A stretch of DNA of 6,120 bases from an uncultured Phycisphaera sp. GTDB taxonomy: Bacteria > Planctomycetota > Phycisphaerae > Phycisphaerales > SM1A02. A program made the position numbers and the translations under genes. The stretch's first letter is position 1, and each line of letters starts with the position of its first letter. Below the pieces are notes generated by a model. It was given only the letters and a program-made list of their open reading frames with translations, did no database searches and was not told where the DNA came from. Location: contig CALDQF010000149.1 of the NCBI GenBank assembly GCA_937911845.1, forward strand, positions 1 through 6,120. The letters are read 5' to 3'. Shown here piece by piece: positions 5,964-6,120 of this stretch.

Positions 5964-6120
5964 TTAACCCTTAAGATCCTCAATTTCTTTTCTCATTCTA
6001 TTTATTATCTCATTCTGTTCTTTTATTGCTTCGATTAAAACAGCAGTCATATTACCATATGAAACTGTCTTTGTTTCATCTCCATGAACAAGTTCTGGAA
6101 TTACTTTCTCAACTTCTTGT
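5964..6120 (-). CDS. Phage tail fibre/spike protein, C-terminal S74 chaperone domain (5' end outside window)
   Basis: An open frame of 51 codons enters from the right edge and ends at TAA (5964-5966). It reads QEVEKVIPELVH, then KTVSYGNMTAVLIEAIKEQ and NEIINRMRKEIEDLKG. This is the end of a peptidase S74-type intramolecular chaperone: the (A/D)QEVEKVxPELV strand, the Y..MTAVLIEAIKEQ helix and a final coiled coil. Such domains trimerise phage tail fibres, spikes and endosialidases and often cleave themselves off after folding; the catalytic Ser/Lys region would lie upstream, outside the window. The stop is 2 bp before the glycine-rich gene, giving a tail-fibre cluster. Too short for a longer ORF caller, but the motif match is clear. 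Confidence 0.85.
   Translation of the reverse strand, partial: QEVEKVIPELVHGDETKTVSYGNMTAVLIEAIKEQNEIINRMRKEIEDLKG
5968..5972 (-). promoter_or_regulatory. Ribosome binding site of the glycine-rich phage gene
   Basis: Read on the - strand, AAGGG overlaps the last codons of the S74 gene and lies 6 bases before the ATG at 5961, supporting that start and translational coupling of the two genes. Confidence 0.6.

Noticed and set aside
5090..6120. Integrated prophage
   Set aside because: No integrase, repressor, tRNA or att-like repeat at the boundary. The boundary falls inside a tail-fibre gene and a host gene at a low-complexity repeat, which fits a chimera better.
1..6120. CRISPR array, tRNA or rRNA, insertion sequence
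   Set aside because: No regularly spaced repeats, tRNA-like cloverleaf, rRNA segment or transposase motif was found on reading both strands by eye.

Overview
The window is made of two unrelated pieces of DNA. Positions 1 to about 5075 are high-GC bacterial chromosome, about 60% GC in the lines I counted by hand. From about 5090 to the end the DNA is phage-like and lower in GC, falling to about 27-43% in most lines counted. The two pieces meet inside a CCACCACCGCCACCGCC tract at about 5071-5090, where a sulfotransferase gene and a phage glycine-rich gene are both cut mid-frame.

The bacterial part is densely packed. It starts inside uup (an ABC-F ATPase, +), which ends tail to tail with rmuC (-); their stop codons lie back to back in one TGATCA palindrome. 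A 61-bp divergent gap separates rmuC from a three-gene + strand cluster: a peroxiredoxin-like thioredoxin-fold protein, an Old Yellow Enzyme family flavin reductase, and a small FmdB-like protein that has lost most of its zinc-binding cysteines. The last of these overlaps by 11 bp, tail to tail, with a TPR-sulfotransferase on the - strand. The cluster looks like thiol or electrophile redox housekeeping; uup and rmuC are both linked in E. coli to stability of DNA with inverted repeats.

The host is a free-living, probably aquatic bacterium. The cysteine-poor FmdB form and the TPR-sulfotransferase would suit a Planctomycetota/Verrucomicrobiota-type organism, but this is a weak inference and the phylum cannot be fixed from the sequence alone.

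The phage part, read on the - strand, has the last 51 codons of a protein ending in a peptidase S74-type intramolecular chaperone (tail fibre or spike), then after 2 bp a glycine-rich virion or adhesin-like protein with a poly-Gly tract. This resembles marine tailed-phage tail-fibre modules. No integrase, att site, tRNA or regulator was seen near the junction, so an assembly or amplification chimera is more likely than a prophage. I found no convincing new biological system; the points of interest are the junction, the glycine-rich phage protein and the degenerate FmdB.
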